Source: Thermostichus lividus PCC 6715
GTDB taxonomy: Bacteria > Cyanobacteriota > Cyanobacteriia > Thermosynechococcales > Thermosynechococcaceae
Assembly (NCBI RefSeq): GCF_002754935.1
Contig: NZ_CP018092.1
Span: forward strand, 2,586,501-2,650,500
Length of the DNA stretch: 64,000 bases
Reading direction: 5' to 3'
Part shown: positions 36,333 through 47,117 of the stretch, piece after piece
How positions within the stretch are numbered: position 1 is the stretch's first letter
How the letters are laid out: each line of letters begins with the position of its first letter
Position numbers and translations under genes: made by a program
Notes under the pieces: generated by a model
Databases searched by the model: none
What the model saw: only the letters and a program-made list of their open reading frames with translations
Told to the model about the DNA's origin: nothing

Positions 36333-37303
36333 GAGTTGTTGTCACCGGTGCAACGGGCTTTGTTGGGCGGCAGGTAGTACGGGCACTTGTGGAGCGCGGC
36401 GATCAGGTGGTGGCCTTAGTCCGCAGGGTATCCAAGACGTTTGCCACTACCCCGCAGGTTACCGTGGTGCCCTACACCCCTAAAGCCCAGGGAGACTGGT
36501 ATCAGGTGCTTGAGGGTGCGGATGCAGTGATTCATCTGGCGGGGGAACCCCTAGCCAATGGCCGCTGGACTCCCAGCCGCAAGCAAGAAATTTACGATAG
36601 TCGTGTTATTGGTACCCAGCAACTGGTGCAGGCGATCGCCGCAGCTCAGGCGCGTCCTAAAGTCCTGGTTTCCACCTCGGCGGTTGGCTACTATGGCACG
36701 AGTGAAACGGAAACCTTTATTGAAACAAACACTGCTGGCACAGATTTCCTCGCCCATGTTTGCCAAGACTGGGAAGCCGCTGCCCGCGCCGTCATTCCCC
36801 TTGGCGTACGGCTGGTAATTCTGCGGTTTGGGATTGTCCTAGGAGATCAAGGGGCACTGGCCAAACTTCTCCCGATGTTTAAGCTCTATCTGGGAGGGCC
36901 TTTAGGCTCAGGGCAACAGTGGTTTTCATGGATTCATCAGCAGGATTTAGTCCGGCTTATTCTGACCGCCCTCGATCAAGACACCCTGCAGGGAGTGTAC
37001 AATGCCACTGCTCCGGAACCGCTGACCATGGCGGAATTCTGCCGCATCTTAGGAGAGGTACTGCAGCGTCCCTCTTGGTTGCCCGTGCCTGCCATTGCTC
37101 TGCAACTGTTACTGGGGGAAGCCGCAGAAGTTGTGCTGAAGGGGCAGCGAGTGTTGCCGGAGCGCACCTTAGCCAGTGGATTTGAGTTTGAGTACCCGAG
37201 TGCAAAAGCAGCCCTGACAGACCTTCTCAACAATACCGCTGTTCGTTCCTGTGGTGGCACGTTAGTGGATGGGGAGCAGCGGAGGTGGTATAGTCCAGAT
37301 TAA
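36329..37303 (+). CDS. TIGR01777-family NAD(P)-dependent epimerase-like protein
   Basis: 324 residues. Extended SDR protein: Rossmann motif VTGATGFVGRQVV at the N-terminus, GADAVIHLAGEPLANGRW, the STSAVGYYG segment holding the active-site Tyr, and the C-terminal DUF1731-type end (LLGEAAEVVLKGQRVLPERT). Its physiological substrate is unknown; some relatives in plants and cyanobacteria are linked to cell division. The start at 36329 overlaps the previous stop, and longer upstream starts fall within the preceding gene. A 7-bp hairpin (CTGCTAT/ATAGCAG, 37320-37344) follows. Confidence 0.9.
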   Translation: MRVVVTGATGFVGRQVVRALVERGDQVVALVRRVSKTFATTPQVTVVPYTPKAQGDWYQVLEGADAVIHLAGEPLANGRWTPSRKQEIYDSRVIGTQQLVQAIAAAQARPKVLVSTSAVGYYGTSETETFIETNTAGTDFLAHVCQDWEAAARAVIPLGVRLVILRFGIVLGDQGALAKLLPMFKLYLGGPLGSGQQWFSWIHQQDLVRLILTALDQDTLQGVYNATAPEPLTMAEFCRILGEVLQRPSWLPVPAIALQLLLGEAAEVVLKGQRVLPERTLASGFEFEYPSAKAALTDLLNNTAVRSCGGTLVDGEQRRWYSPD

Positions 37304-37385
37304 TTAACAAATGTTAAGGCTGCTATCGTGAATAGCCATAGCAGTGTGATAGAAAATGTGACTATCTGTGTGGCGTGAGGACTCC

Positions 37386-38757
37386 ATGATGAGTGTGCAG
37401 CAACCGATTCGTTTTGGCACCGACGGTATTCGTGGGCGTGTAGGCCAATTACTCACCCCCAATCTGGCATTGCATTTAGGCTATTGGGTCGGTCAAGTGC
37501 TGCGCGAGGGAACAGATTTCCCCCATCCTGCCTTTGTTATTGGTCAAGATTCCCGCAATTCTAGTGATATGCTCGCCACTGCCCTAGCAGCAGGCTTGAC
37601 CGCAGCCGGCGTTGATGTTTGGAATGTGGGGTTGTGCCCAACCCCCTGCATTGCTTACCTGACGGCCCATACCGAGGCCATCGGCGGAGCAATGATCTCG
37701 GCGAGCCATAACCCCCCCGCCGATAATGGCATTAAAATTTTTGGCAGCGATGGTAGCAAATTAGCACCAGCTCTGCAACAGCAGATTGAAGCTCGCCTCA
37801 ATGAAGGATCGGTACTGTCACCAACGCACCAGTGGGGTCGCCTGCGCCATCGCCCGAGCTGTTGCAGCGATATCGCCATGCCCTCCAAGCTCCCCTAGAG
37901 GAGCGTCAACCCTTGCGGGGGTTACGGGTGGTGCTGGACTTGGCATGGGGGGCTGCTGTATCGATCGCGCCGACGGTGTTCCATGCCCTAGGGGCTGAAG
38001 TGATTCCGCTACACGATCAACCCGATGGCGATCGCATCAATGTGGCGTGTGGCTCAACTCATCTAGAGCCATTGCGCCAAGCAGTGAGTGAAACGAAGGC
38101 TGCGATGGGCTTTGCCTTTGATGGGGATGCCGATCGCGTCCTTGCGGTGGACAATGAAGGCCGCACGGTCGATGGTGATCATATCCTTTACTTTTGGGGA
38201 CAGACCCTACAGGCACAGGCGCAGTTGCCCAAGGATTTAATTGTGGCGACGGTGATGTCTAACCTTGGGTTTGAGCGGGCGTGGCAGGCACGAGGCGGCC
38301 AACTGGTACGGGCCGCTGTTGGGGATCAGTACGTCCATGCCGAAATGGTGCGCCATGGCGCAATGCTGGGGGGTGAACAATCGGGACATATTTTGTGTCG
38401 GCACTATGGCGTGGGGGGGACGGCCTCCTAACCGCCATTCACCTCGCTACATTAGTACAGGATGCAGGCTGCCCCTTAGCCCAACTGCGGAATAACAGTT
38501 TTACGGCGTATCCACAGATTTTGCGTAATGTTCGGGTGGAGGATCGGCACCGCCGCCTCCAGTGGCACGAGTGTGAGCCACTGCAACAGATGATTGCTAA
38601 AGCACAGCAGGATATGGGCGATCGCGGTCGCGTCTTGGTGCGCGCGTCCGGTACTGAGCCTGTGATTCGGGTAATGGTTGAGGCCGAACAGCAGCCTGTT
38701 GCCGACTACTGGACTGAAACCCTTGTTAAAACTGTAGCCCACTATTTGGCAGCATGA
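37386..38757 (+). CDS. glmM: Phosphoglucosamine mutase, frame broken twice in G-runs
   Basis: Interconverts glucosamine-6-phosphate and glucosamine-1-phosphate for peptidoglycan and LPS synthesis; normally essential. All parts are present in order: [11 protein letters not shown], catalytic serine loop [17 protein letters not shown], metal loop [20 protein letters not shown] and the phosphate loop [12 protein letters not shown]. The frame changes at 37834-37837 (GGGG, five expected) and at 38413-38419 (seven G, eight expected). Adding one G at each restores one continuous protein of about 457 residues. Because the gene is essential and both breaks are homopolymer undercalls, sequencing error is the likely cause. 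Confidence 0.9.
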
Positions 38758-38921
38758 CATCTATGACATCACAGTGGCGGCTTCTCTACCCCCGACCCCC
38801 CTCAGCTAAGAGCTAGCGTACTCTCAGACCAAGCCTTCAGCAACTGCGGATCTGCTACCTCAGTGCCGACTGCGAGAGGATCGCAATGGGCTGTACCATA
38901 GGTAGCTAAGGGCAATTGAAG

Positions 38922-39844
38922 ATGACTGAAACCGCTGTGGTGAACTCCCAACTGCCAACAACATCTGGTTCCACGTGGCGGGCGATCGCCCAGTTGCTTC
39001 GCTGGCACAAACCCGCAGGCCGCCTTATTTTATTAATTCCAGCCCTGTGGTCGCTGGTGCTGGCCAGTAACGGGCTGCCCTCTGTCACGCTCCTCGGCAT
39101 TATTATTGTCGGCACAATCACCACCAGTGCCGCAGGCTGTATCATTAATGACATTTGGGATCGCAATATTGATCCCCACGTCCAACGCACCCAGCACCGT
39201 CCTTTAGCCAGTCGGCGACTCTCGCTGAGTCTAGCGCTTGGCCTCATGGTGATTGCGTTTGGGTGTGCTTGGGGCTTAACCTTTTATCTCACACCTTTGG
39301 GCTATGGGCTGGCGATCGCTGCGGTGCCAGTCATTATCCTTTACCCTTTAGCAAAACGGGTGTTTCCTATTCCCCAACTTGTGCTTGCCTTAGCATGGGG
39401 GTTTGCGGTTTTAATTCCATGGGCAGCGGTTCAAGGTCGCTTAACGCTGACAACGGCGTGGCTATGGGGGCAGTGGTGGTGTGGACGCTGGCCTTTGATA
39501 CGGTCTATGCCATGCCCGATCGCCCCGACGATCGTCGCTTGGGGGTGCATTCCAGCGCCCTGTTTTTTGGTGCCTATGCCCCGTTGGCGATCGCGCTCCT
39601 CTATGGCTGCACCATCCTACTGCTTGTAGGCGTAGGGTACAGCGCTAATTTGAGCTGGCGATTCTGGCTGGCCTTAGGGGTTACCAGTTACTTTTGGCTG
39701 CGGCAGTCTCTACAAATTTACAGCCACGAGCGCCGCGACATCCAAACCACAACATTACCGATCCAGACCTATGGTCGCTACTTTAATGAAAATGTCTGGC
39801 TAGGGTTTCTGCTGTGGGTGGGAATGTGGTGCCCTAGGCCTTAG
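38922..39844 (+). CDS. UbiA-type prenyltransferase (4-hydroxybenzoate solanesyltransferase-like), frame broken in a G-run
   Basis: Multi-pass membrane prenyltransferase for quinone synthesis, most like the cyanobacterial 4-hydroxybenzoate enzyme of plastoquinone synthesis. First aspartate motif NDIWDRNID with RTQHRPLAS, and second motif YAMPDRPDDRRLG. The frame shifts at 39466-39470 (five G, six expected); adding one G joins TAWLWG to AVVVWTLAFDTVYA and gives about 307 residues ending LLWVGMWCPRP. This looks like a base-call error. The last 11 bp overlap comB, convergent. Confidence 0.85.
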
Positions 39845-40568
39845 TCAATACTTTGGCAGCAATCTGCCACGGCACAATCTCAAGAATATCGGTCTGAGCA
39901 CAGTACTTAAGATCCGCCTCATTGCCAAGATTGAGGAGGCGCTGGCCATGGCTAGAGTGGTGAAACAGAGTCAGTAGATCCTCTTGATAGTAGCGGTAGA
40001 GTGCTGTGGCCGCTATCGTCTCATCATTTCCGGCCAAGGTTTCAAGGGAGACATCCTGTTGCCCCCACAGGCAGTGGACCAGTGCACCAGCGCAGACCGT
40101 ATCCTCTAGCGAATAGCTCCCCTGCCAACCCGACCCCACGACCCAAATCGTTTCGGGCTGATGTTTATGGACAAATTCAGCCACCGCAGCACGGTTCACT
40201 AAGGCCGCCGCCAGCACCAGAGGACTGGCTTGAATTCGCTCTAGAGAACGGGTACCATTCGTTGTACTCATAAACAGCCGCCGCCCCTGCACCCGCTCGG
40301 GCACGCACTCGCTCGGCGAGTTGCCCATATCAAAGCCAGCAACTTTCTTGCCACCGCGCTCTCCGACCCGCACCCGTTTTGCCGCCGGCCACTGCTGGCT
40401 GGTGCGCTCTAGCTCTTCAAGATCACTAAAGACCTGTACCGCCTCGGCTCCGGCAGCAAGGGCAGCCGCAATGGTGGTAGTGGCACGTAATACATCAACT
40501 GCGATCGCGCAGTCGGGCTGCCAATCGGCGGGAACACGCTCCGGCGTGTGGTAGGTATAGATTTTCAT
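39834..40568 (-). CDS. comB: 2-phosphosulfolactate phosphatase family protein (ComB)
   Basis: 244 residues. Family text: CAIAVDVLRATTTIAAALAA, VGERGGKKVAGFDMGNSP, LFMSTTNGTRSL and EDTVCAGALVHCL. ComB dephosphorylates 2-phosphosulfolactate in archaeal coenzyme M synthesis, but cyanobacteria do not make coenzyme M, so the physiological substrate here is likely a different 2-hydroxycarboxylic acid phosphate. Full length. Converges on the prenyltransferase gene with an 11-bp overlap and lies 19 bp downstream of the psb32 stop. Confidence 0.85.
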   Translation of the reverse strand: MKIYTYHTPERVPADWQPDCAIAVDVLRATTTIAAALAAGAEAVQVFSDLEELERTSQQWPAAKRVRVGERGGKKVAGFDMGNSPSECVPERVQGRRLFMSTTNGTRSLERIQASPLVLAAALVNRAAVAEFVHKHQPETIWVVGSGWQGSYSLEDTVCAGALVHCLWGQQDVSLETLAGNDETIAATALYRYYQEDLLTLFHHSSHGQRLLNLGNEADLKYCAQTDILEIVPWQIAAKVLTKA

Positions 40569-40587
40569 AAATAATAAAGGCGGTTGG

Positions 40588-41273
40588 CTACGATGATCCT
40601 TGATAGATAAAGTATGTCACCATTGGAATCACTGTAGCGGCAATTAAGAGCATCACGACAATAATTGTGGCAGAGCGGTCATCGGTTTCGCTTTTACTTT
40701 TATAGGTCTTTTCCGTAATCACTTCACGAATGACGGGGGGCCTGGGTCGGGTTCTCCTTGGAGCACCTTACTGAGGCGATCGCCCGCATCTAAGACTGAT
40801 TGATTGTAGTTGCCATCGCGCAGCGGTACCCGCATGGTTTCTTGGACGATGCTGTCGGCAGTTTCTGGGCTGAGGGTTTGGGCAACGGCATCGCCGTAAC
40901 GAATAGCCGTACCATTGGTCACCGTATCAAGGGCAACAATCACTTGGTTGGCTTGGGCAGCCGCATCGGGAAACCATTCGGTAAACAACGTATCCACAAA
41001 GGTTTGCGGTGTTTCCCCATAGTCCAGTCGATGCACCGTGACAAAGTGAACATTAAAGCCAGTCTTCTTGGCAACCTCTTGCAGAAGCCGACCGAGGCTG
41101 CTTTGGGTAATGGGGCTGAGCACATTCCCTTCGTCAATCACTCCGCTGTCGCCAGCGGGGAAAGGAATCTCTGCGGCACTGGTGGCCCACACCGGCATCG
41201 CCATGAGGGCGATCGCAATCACACCCAGCCCCACACAGCCAACAAAGCGTTTCCAAACCACTTGCCAATTCAT
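40588..41273 (-). CDS. psb32: Photosystem II repair protein Psb32 (TPM domain), frame broken in a C-run
   Basis: N-terminal signal/anchor (GLGVIAIALMAMPVWATSAA), a TPM domain (VIDEGNVLSPITQSSLGRLL, NVHFVTVHRLDYGETP), then a C-terminal transmembrane helix (IIVVMLLIAATVIPMVTYFI). As written the frame ends early at PGPPSFVK. Adding one base to the C6 tract (plus-strand G at 40735-40740) restores PGPPVIREVITEKTY and reads to the stop at 40588. Psb32 protects photosystem II from photodamage and speeds its repair (literature knowledge). The break is most likely a homopolymer undercall. Confidence 0.82.
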
Positions 41274-41381
41274 TCTTAGCTCATCCTAAGAGTCTCAATG
41301 CAATTTTCCCAGATTTTGCTTGAGTAAATGAGTTAACTCTCAACAAATCTTAAAAACTCGCTGCATAGGCCACACGGGCAG

Positions 41382-42662
41382 TTAGGCTTCCACAGGCTCC
41401 AAATTAAACAGCGCCTGGAGGGTCTGCATGGCTCGCTGGCGACTTTCTAAATCTTGCTGGGATTGCAATTGTACCGTGGGGTCGTGGAGGATTTTGTTAA
41501 TAATGGTTCGGGTCATCGCCTCAATCACCCCTTGGTGCTTATCGGCAAACTCACTGCCGAGGCGCGAGAGGGCTTTGTCGAGTTCTTGGGTGCGAATTAG
41601 CTCCATTTTTTCCCGCAGGCAACGAATGGTTGGGATGGTTTCCAGAGCGTGCCACCATGCGAGGAAGGTGTCTAATTCCTTTTCAAGAATGGCTTCAGCT
41701 TCTTGCGCCAGTTGGCGGCGGGCTTCTTGGTTTTGAGCCACCACCGCTTCTAGATCGTCCACATTGTAGAGCTGCACGGCTGCTAGTTCCGTAACGTTGG
41801 CGTGAACATTTCGGGGCACGGAAATATCAATGATAGATAGGGGGCGATCGCCCGTGAGCACTGCGCCTAGGTTATCCCGATCCAAGAGGGGCTGCGTTGC
41901 GGCGGTGCCGGTAAAAATTAAATCCATCGCGGCCACAATCGGCAGCAAATCAGTCATGGTAAAAAGTTCAAATCGTACATCCGGAAACTGCTGTGCGAGG
42001 TCTTGGGCGCGCTCCACAGAGCGGTTAATAATACGTAGCTCCTTGACTCCGCGGGCAATCAGGTGTTGTACCACCAAACGCGACATTTTACCCGCACCCA
42101 CAATTGCAATGCGGCAGTGTTGCAGGTTGGGGATTCGCAAATCCGCTAGCTCCACTGCTGCGGAACTAATGGAGACTGCCCCGGTACCAATACTGGTTTC
42201 AGTACGCACCCGCTTCCCCGCAGCGATCGCCGTAGTGAACAGACGATTCAGAATTGACCCAATGGCTTTATACTGCTGCCCCAACTGGTGGCACCGCTTG
42301 ACTTGGGAGAGAATTTGGCCTTCGCCAATCACGAGGCTATCTAACCCCGAAGCGACTCGCATCAGGTGCATCACAGCATCTTGGTGCAGCAAAATAAACA
42401 GGAATGGCCGCAACTGCCGCAAGGGAATATGGCTCCATTCACTGAGGAATTGGTGTACCTCCCGTACCCCAGCTTCCGTGTCGCTGGCCACAATGTAGAT
42501 TTCCAGACGATTGCAGGTACTCAGAATCGTTGCTTCTTGGATATGGGCATAGCCACAGAGGTGCTGTAGTGCTCGCTCCCGCACATCCTCTGGCACGCTG
42601 AGTTTTTCGCGAACCTCTACGGGGGCAGTTTTATGGCTTAATCCAATGACAGCAATATTCAT
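41382..42662 (-). CDS. hemA: Glutamyl-tRNA reductase
   Basis: 426 residues. Reduces glutamyl-tRNA to glutamate-1-semialdehyde, the committed step of tetrapyrrole (heme, chlorophyll, phycobilin) synthesis. N-terminal catalytic domain with [14 protein letters not shown] and the nucleophilic Cys in [23 protein letters not shown], an NADPH-binding domain with [15 protein letters not shown], and a C-terminal dimerisation helix region. Full length, ATG start. An upstream spacer of about 160 bp separates it from the ABC exporter gene, which has the same direction. Confidence 0.97.
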   Translation of the reverse strand: MNIAVIGLSHKTAPVEVREKLSVPEDVRERALQHLCGYAHIQEATILSTCNRLEIYIVASDTEAGVREVHQFLSEWSHIPLRQLRPFLFILLHQDAVMHLMRVASGLDSLVIGEGQILSQVKRCHQLGQQYKAIGSILNRLFTTAIAAGKRVRTETSIGTGAVSISSAAVELADLRIPNLQHCRIAIVGAGKMSRLVVQHLIARGVKELRIINRSVERAQDLAQQFPDVRFELFTMTDLLPIVAAMDLIFTGTAATQPLLDRDNLGAVLTGDRPLSIIDISVPRNVHANVTELAAVQLYNVDDLEAVVAQNQEARRQLAQEAEAILEKELDTFLAWWHALETIPTIRCLREKMELIRTQELDKALSRLGSEFADKHQGVIEAMTRTIINKILHDPTVQLQSQQDLESRQRAMQTLQALFNLEPVEA

Positions 42663-42820
42663 AACAGCGTGTTCTCGTGGTTTTTAGCGGCAACTCCATA
42701 GATTGTTGTATCAAGATTCTTGAACCCCCTTCACGCTTGTTTGCAAGTCTTTACTTTTTGGTGTGCTGGTTTTGCGAGTATCTGAAGGAGCTTGGGCTAC
42801 AAGGCTGCCACCCTTTGCCG

Positions 42821-44629
42821 CTAGGCCGATGCCTCGGTCATGTCCGATAAGGCCTGTAGGCGGTAAAGATTGGCATAGACCCCATTGCGTTCCAAGAGTT
42901 CAGTGTGGGTGCCCTGCTCCACCAGTTTGCCGCGCTTGAGCACTAAAATGCGATCCACATAGCGAATAGTGGCGAGGCGGTGGGCAATGATAATGGCTGT
43001 GCGATTCACCAAAAGGCGGTTCAAGGCTGCCTGAATCATGACCTCGGTACCCACATCAAGATTGGCTGTGGCTTCGTCCAGTACCAGAATTTGTGGATTG
43101 CGGATGGCAACCCGCGCAAAGGCGAGAAGTTGCCGTTGCCCTGCCGATAGATTTGTGCCGCGTTGCCGTAGAAGGGTGTCGTAACCTGCGGGCAATTGCT
43201 CAATAAACTCAGCAATGTTCATCTCCCTTGCGACCCGCTGAATCTCCTCGAGGGTGTAGGCATCACCAAGGGTAATGTTGCTTTTCACATCCCCGGAAAA
43301 CAAAAAGCTATCCTGCAAAATTACGCCAATGTGGTGCCGCAGTTCCGCTTGGGTGAACTCGCGAACATTACGACCATCCACAAAAACATCGCCGCGACTG
43401 GGTTCGTAAAGACGGCAGAGTAAGCGAATAATGGAGCTTTTACCAGCCCCTGTGGGGCCAACGATAGCTACCTTCTCACCGGCCGCAATCTGAAAGGATA
43501 CCTGTTGGAGGATATAGTCATCGTCTTTGTAGGCCAGCCAAACATCACGAAACTCGACGGCTCCTCGCTCAGGGCTGTGTGGCGCGATCTGTACAACGGT
43601 GGGATCGGGGTCTTGGATATCAATTGGCTCTGTCAGCAGATCGGTGATGCGCTCAATGGCCGTTAGCCCCGCCTGCAGGGTAGTAAATTTCTCAGCCAGT
43701 TGCCGGAGTGGATCAAACACGCGCTGCGAAAAGAGAATAAATGTGGCTAGGGTACCAAAGTCAATCGTGCGCTGCTCTACTAAGGCACCCCCTAACCACA
43801 GCACCCCAGCGATCGCCACAAAGGCAATCCACTCTAGGGTGGCCGAAACCGCTGAATCGTAAAAAATCGTGCGATCCACTTCAGCAACGTAGCGTTGATT
43901 ACGCCGCCGGAATAAGTCACTATTAAAGGCCTCGCGCCGAAACAACTGCACTACGCTAATGCCAATAATATTTTCCTGTAGGTTGGCATTCAGGAGCGAT
44001 AACTCTTCGCGGGATTTGTAATTGGCCACCCGATAGCGATTCTGAAAATAGATAATGAGCGCCGTAATGGGCAACACCAGTGCTAGCAACAGGGTAGCTA
44101 GGGTGCGATCAATAAAAAACATGGTGAGGATCACCACCACCATGGAAAAGACATCGCTGATCACCCCCACCGCACCCGTGGCAAACACATCGCCGAGGGC
44201 ATCTACATCACTGGTCAAGCGGGTAATCAGCTTACCCACTGGTGTGCGATCAAAGAAGCGAGAGGACAACCGCAATACATGGTTAAACAAGTCGTGGCGA
44301 ATATCTGCGGTAATCTGCTGACCAATTTTCTGAATCCAATACCCTTGGGCCGCCTGCATCGTAAACCGCAATAACACGGTGATCAGCAGCGCCATACTCA
44401 GAACATCAATGCCTTGGGTCAGCGACAGGGGCTTGAGAAAAGCGTAGGTGCTCTCCTCCCCCTTAAGGAAGGCGATCGCCTGCCCAATGATAATGGGCTG
44501 TAGGGCGGCGGCAGCGGCCAAGGGCACTAGCAGTAAACCACTGCCTAAGAGCGCCCAACGGTAAGGCCGTAGGTAGGGGATCAATTGCTGTAACAATTGC
44601 CAGTCAGTGGCGCGGGATGCAGATACCAT
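42821..44629 (-). CDS. ABC-type multidrug/lipid exporter, fused permease-ATPase
   Basis: 602 residues. Half transporter of the MsbA/MdlB type: six-helix membrane domain (about residues 20-320; LITRLTSDVDALGDVFATGA is the typical coupling region) and a nucleotide-binding domain with Walker A GPTGAGKSSIIRLL, signature LSAGQRQLLAFARV, Walker B ILVLDEATANLD and H-loop IIAHRLATI. It acts as a homodimer or with another half. The substrate (lipid, drug or peptide) is unknown. Its promoter likely lies in 44630-44760. An IS remnant begins about 240 bp upstream. Confidence 0.92.
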   Translation of the reverse strand: MVSASRATDWQLLQQLIPYLRPYRWALLGSGLLLVPLAAAAALQPIIIGQAIAFLKGEESTYAFLKPLSLTQGIDVLSMALLITVLLRFTMQAAQGYWIQKIGQQITADIRHDLFNHVLRLSSRFFDRTPVGKLITRLTSDVDALGDVFATGAVGVISDVFSMVVVILTMFFIDRTLATLLLALVLPITALIIYFQNRYRVANYKSREELSLLNANLQENIIGISVVQLFRREAFNSDLFRRRNQRYVAEVDRTIFYDSAVSATLEWIAFVAIAGVLWLGGALVEQRTIDFGTLATFILFSQRVFDPLRQLAEKFTTLQAGLTAIERITDLLTEPIDIQDPDPTVVQIAPHSPERGAVEFRDVWLAYKDDDYILQQVSFQIAAGEKVAIVGPTGAGKSSIIRLLCRLYEPSRGDVFVDGRNVREFTQAELRHHIGVILQDSFLFSGDVKSNITLGDAYTLEEIQRVAREMNIAEFIEQLPAGYDTLLRQRGTNLSAGQRQLLAFARVAIRNPQILVLDEATANLDVGTEVMIQAALNRLLVNRTAIIIAHRLATIRYVDRILVLKRGKLVEQGTHTELLERNGVYANLYRLQALSDMTEASA

Positions 44630-44875
44630 GCTGTCTAAGAACGAGACTGTACTCTACCAACAACGCCAAAGCACGGCCTGGCGATACAACTTGGTTAAAT
44701 GCTCGGAGAACTTTTTTTGCAAATACAATAGCTCTATGATACCCCTGCCGCATAAAATAACCGAAAACCAGACTACGCCGTAGGCTCAACTGGGAAACCT
44801 GCCCATGGAGCAAAGGGCGAGTCTCGCTGGATAGTGATTTATAGAAAATGGAGGGCACGGGAACCAGATAAACCC

Positions 44876-45545
44876 CCTTCCTTCAGGTCGGGGATACAGA
44901 ATGGTTCCCGCGCCGCTGCAAAGCGGCAGAGTTGATCAACCCTGGCACTCCTCGATATAGCGCTTAACGGTTTGAGCCGACACATGGCCACAGGTTCCCC
45001 AATAAAACGACCTGGCCCAAAGCGGATCTTTTTGGTAGAGCTGCTTCAGCCAGGGAAACTCCATCCTAAGATGCCGTGAACTGTAGCCTTTCAGGATGTT
45101 CACGACTTCTGACATTCTAGGCGGGAAGGAAACGCGCCAGTTCAATAAGAATCAGTACAAGGTGATGCTGCCCGACTTGAAGCGGCAATTTGCGTGGCTG
45201 AAATACCCCAATTCACAGTCACTCCAAAGCGCCGTAGATAATCTGTATCCGAGTGCTGCACGTCTACACCACCTATAAGGGCAAGTGGTACGGAGCTGCC
45301 GTTCAATTCATTGAGGGCTGGTTCCCGTCCACCAAGCTTTGCTGGGATTGCGGGTCACTGAACGACAATTTGACGCTCAGTGACCGAGAGTGGACGTGCC
45401 CATCGTGTGGAAGGCAGCATGTTCGCGACGTGACCGCTGCATGGAATATCCTGCAAGAGGCGGTTCGTCTTTTACTGGGGAACCCGGAATTAAGCCCCTA
45501 ACCGGGGTAGAAGCCTCGCCCTTCTAGGGCGGGGTTCAGTTCACC
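44876..45545. mobile_element. IS605-type element, internally deleted
   Basis: A left-end stem CCCCCTTCC...GGTCGGGG near 44890 and a right-end stem GCCTCGCCC...GGGCGGGG at 45520-45540 frame divergent remnants. On the minus strand the C-terminal half of a Y1 transposase TnpA (45115-44936: EVVNILKGYSSRHLRMEFPW, catalytic Tyr in TVKRYIEECQG) lacks its HUH motif. On the plus strand a tnpB N-terminal scrap (45130-45240: QFNKNQYKVMLPDLKRQFAW) is joined to its C-terminal end (45250-45501: zinc ribbon CWDCGS...CPSCGR and RDVTAAWNIL). The RuvC centre and TnpA N-terminus are lost. Inactive. Confidence 0.82.
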
Positions 45546-45689
45546 CACTTCCTAAGGCTTAGCCCTAGGTCTTTAGCTACGTTGGGATACTGTCAGATTG
45601 GGTTGCCTTTAGTCTGAGAGCTGCGTTACAATTCTTAATACAAGGCATAAGTAAGCCTTTTGCCCTGTTGCAGGTTAGCTGAGGTTTCT

Positions 45690-46669
45690 ATGTTTGATAA
45701 CACGCAGGGGGCTATGGCGATCGCCACCGACTCGCCGTCTTCCTTAAGCAGTCTGGCGCAAGCATGGGCAAAGCGCTACATTACCACATTGAATACGACA
45801 GCGGTTGCCGAGGACGCTCCTGAAGTTGTAGCACCGCGGCTGCTTTCAGAGTTACGCAATGCCAGTATCAAGGCATGGCAGCGCACCGAAGGATTTTTGG
45901 CCGCAGAAATGATCCGCCATGGAATTGCCGCAGAGTTAGTGGATCCGTGGGCAATTTCCAAGGATATTCACGACATCTATCAGCGAACCCTGAAGCTATA
46001 CCAAGATCATAAAAGTACGCAGCAGATGACGGCCAAGGTGGCCAGTGCCATCAGCGAGGTTCGTGCTCGCTATACGGCGGCGGATCCGCGGGTTATTGGC
46101 TTTGTCAGTATGCAGTTTCACCACACCGGCTTGCTATTACTGGAGGCAGCGCCAGAGAGCCAACGCGGCATCTTGGGTAGCTTTTTTAAGGTCATTGACG
46201 ACCATTTGTATATGCCCTTACACCGAGCGTACGAGGCAGCCGCCAACTATGATTACGACGCGCCAGCGCTACAACTGGTTCGGCATTTACTCCCCAAAGC
46301 ACAGCGATCGCCACTTGCATTTGTGAGCGTGTGGCGGCACTCAACCCCAAACACCGTTGTTTTAGCGGTTCTTTAAGTCAGCCCAGCGTCAGGGTGTCCA
46401 GTATTCGGGATGTGGAAATGTTCCAGATTTACCTGTGGGTGTGCTTGTTGGAACAGCGTCTTGAAGCGTTGCAGCGGGAGTTGTTTCCCTTGTGTCTCAT
46501 GCTCTACCCGTCCCTAAACGTTACATGGGAGCTAGTCTTTCAGATGGTGCACCTACTGGGGAAAGAAATCGAAACCCGCGCCGCAGATCATGATACAAGT
46601 GTGTTCATCCCGTACTATCTTGCCCTGCGGGACATGTTTGATCCCAAAATTTTCCAAGGATTGTTATGA
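45690..46669 (+). CDS. Conserved cyanobacterial protein, frame broken in a C-run
   Basis: I do not recognise the family. From ATG 45690 a mostly helical protein runs to about residue 202 (LQLVRHLLP), and then the frame shifts. Adding one C to the CCCC at 46292-46295 continues it as QSTAIATCICERVAALNPKH and IRDVEMFQIYLWVCLLEQ to the stop at 46667, giving about 326 residues. No signal peptide is seen. A motif-like FMS/MQFHHTGLLLLEA lies in the middle. The stop overlaps the next gene (ATGA), so the two form an operon. The break is probably a base-call error. Confidence 0.72.
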
Positions 46670-47007
46670 TTCAAAACCTACACCAGATTTCCCTCTCACC
46701 GATCGCCATTGCCGGTTCTGGGCTGTGGGCGATCGCCCTGTATTGGGGATTTTACCCAACGAGCCAAGCCTTTATTCAGCGTTTGTCCACTTGGCTGAGT
46801 GGGGATGTGGCACTGGTTAAAGCCGGCGATCGCGCCGACTTTTGGGCAGGGATGGTTGGAGTGATTCCCTTTGTGGGGCTAGGCATTATCTGCTTTTTGC
46901 TTTTGAGCCTTGGGTTGGGGCAAAGCTGGGCATTGAGCATGGGCTTAATGGGCATGGTGGGCGGTGGCATTTACGAGCTAGGCCGCCGCAATGGTCAACA
47001 GTCCTAA
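46666..47007 (+). CDS. Small three-helix membrane protein
   Basis: 113 residues, start overlapping the previous stop. Hydrophobic segments are near 12-30 (IAIAGSGLWAIALYWGFY), 62-82 (MVGVIPFVGLGIICFLLLSL) and 88-104 (LSMGLMGMVGGGIYELG). No known domain. DUF3611-like small cyanobacterial membrane proteins have similar layouts, but I cannot assign one. Operon context suggests it works with the preceding protein. About 110 bp separate it from sasA. Confidence 0.7.
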   Translation: MIQNLHQISLSPIAIAGSGLWAIALYWGFYPTSQAFIQRLSTWLSGDVALVKAGDRADFWAGMVGVIPFVGLGIICFLLLSLGLGQSWALSMGLMGMVGGGIYELGRRNGQQS

Positions 47008-47117
47008 GTTGGGTTCTAGCCAAGAATCCGCTAAGATTTAGCTAACTTTACACTGTATTGTTGGCAGTGCGAAGGGTGGGCGATCGCAGTTGAAATAATG
47101 ATGTTTGTGGTGGTTTG

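Noticed and set aside
44604-44858. Minus-strand open frame upstream of the ABC exporter
   Set aside because: It overlaps the exporter start, has no recognisable domain and spans a likely promoter.
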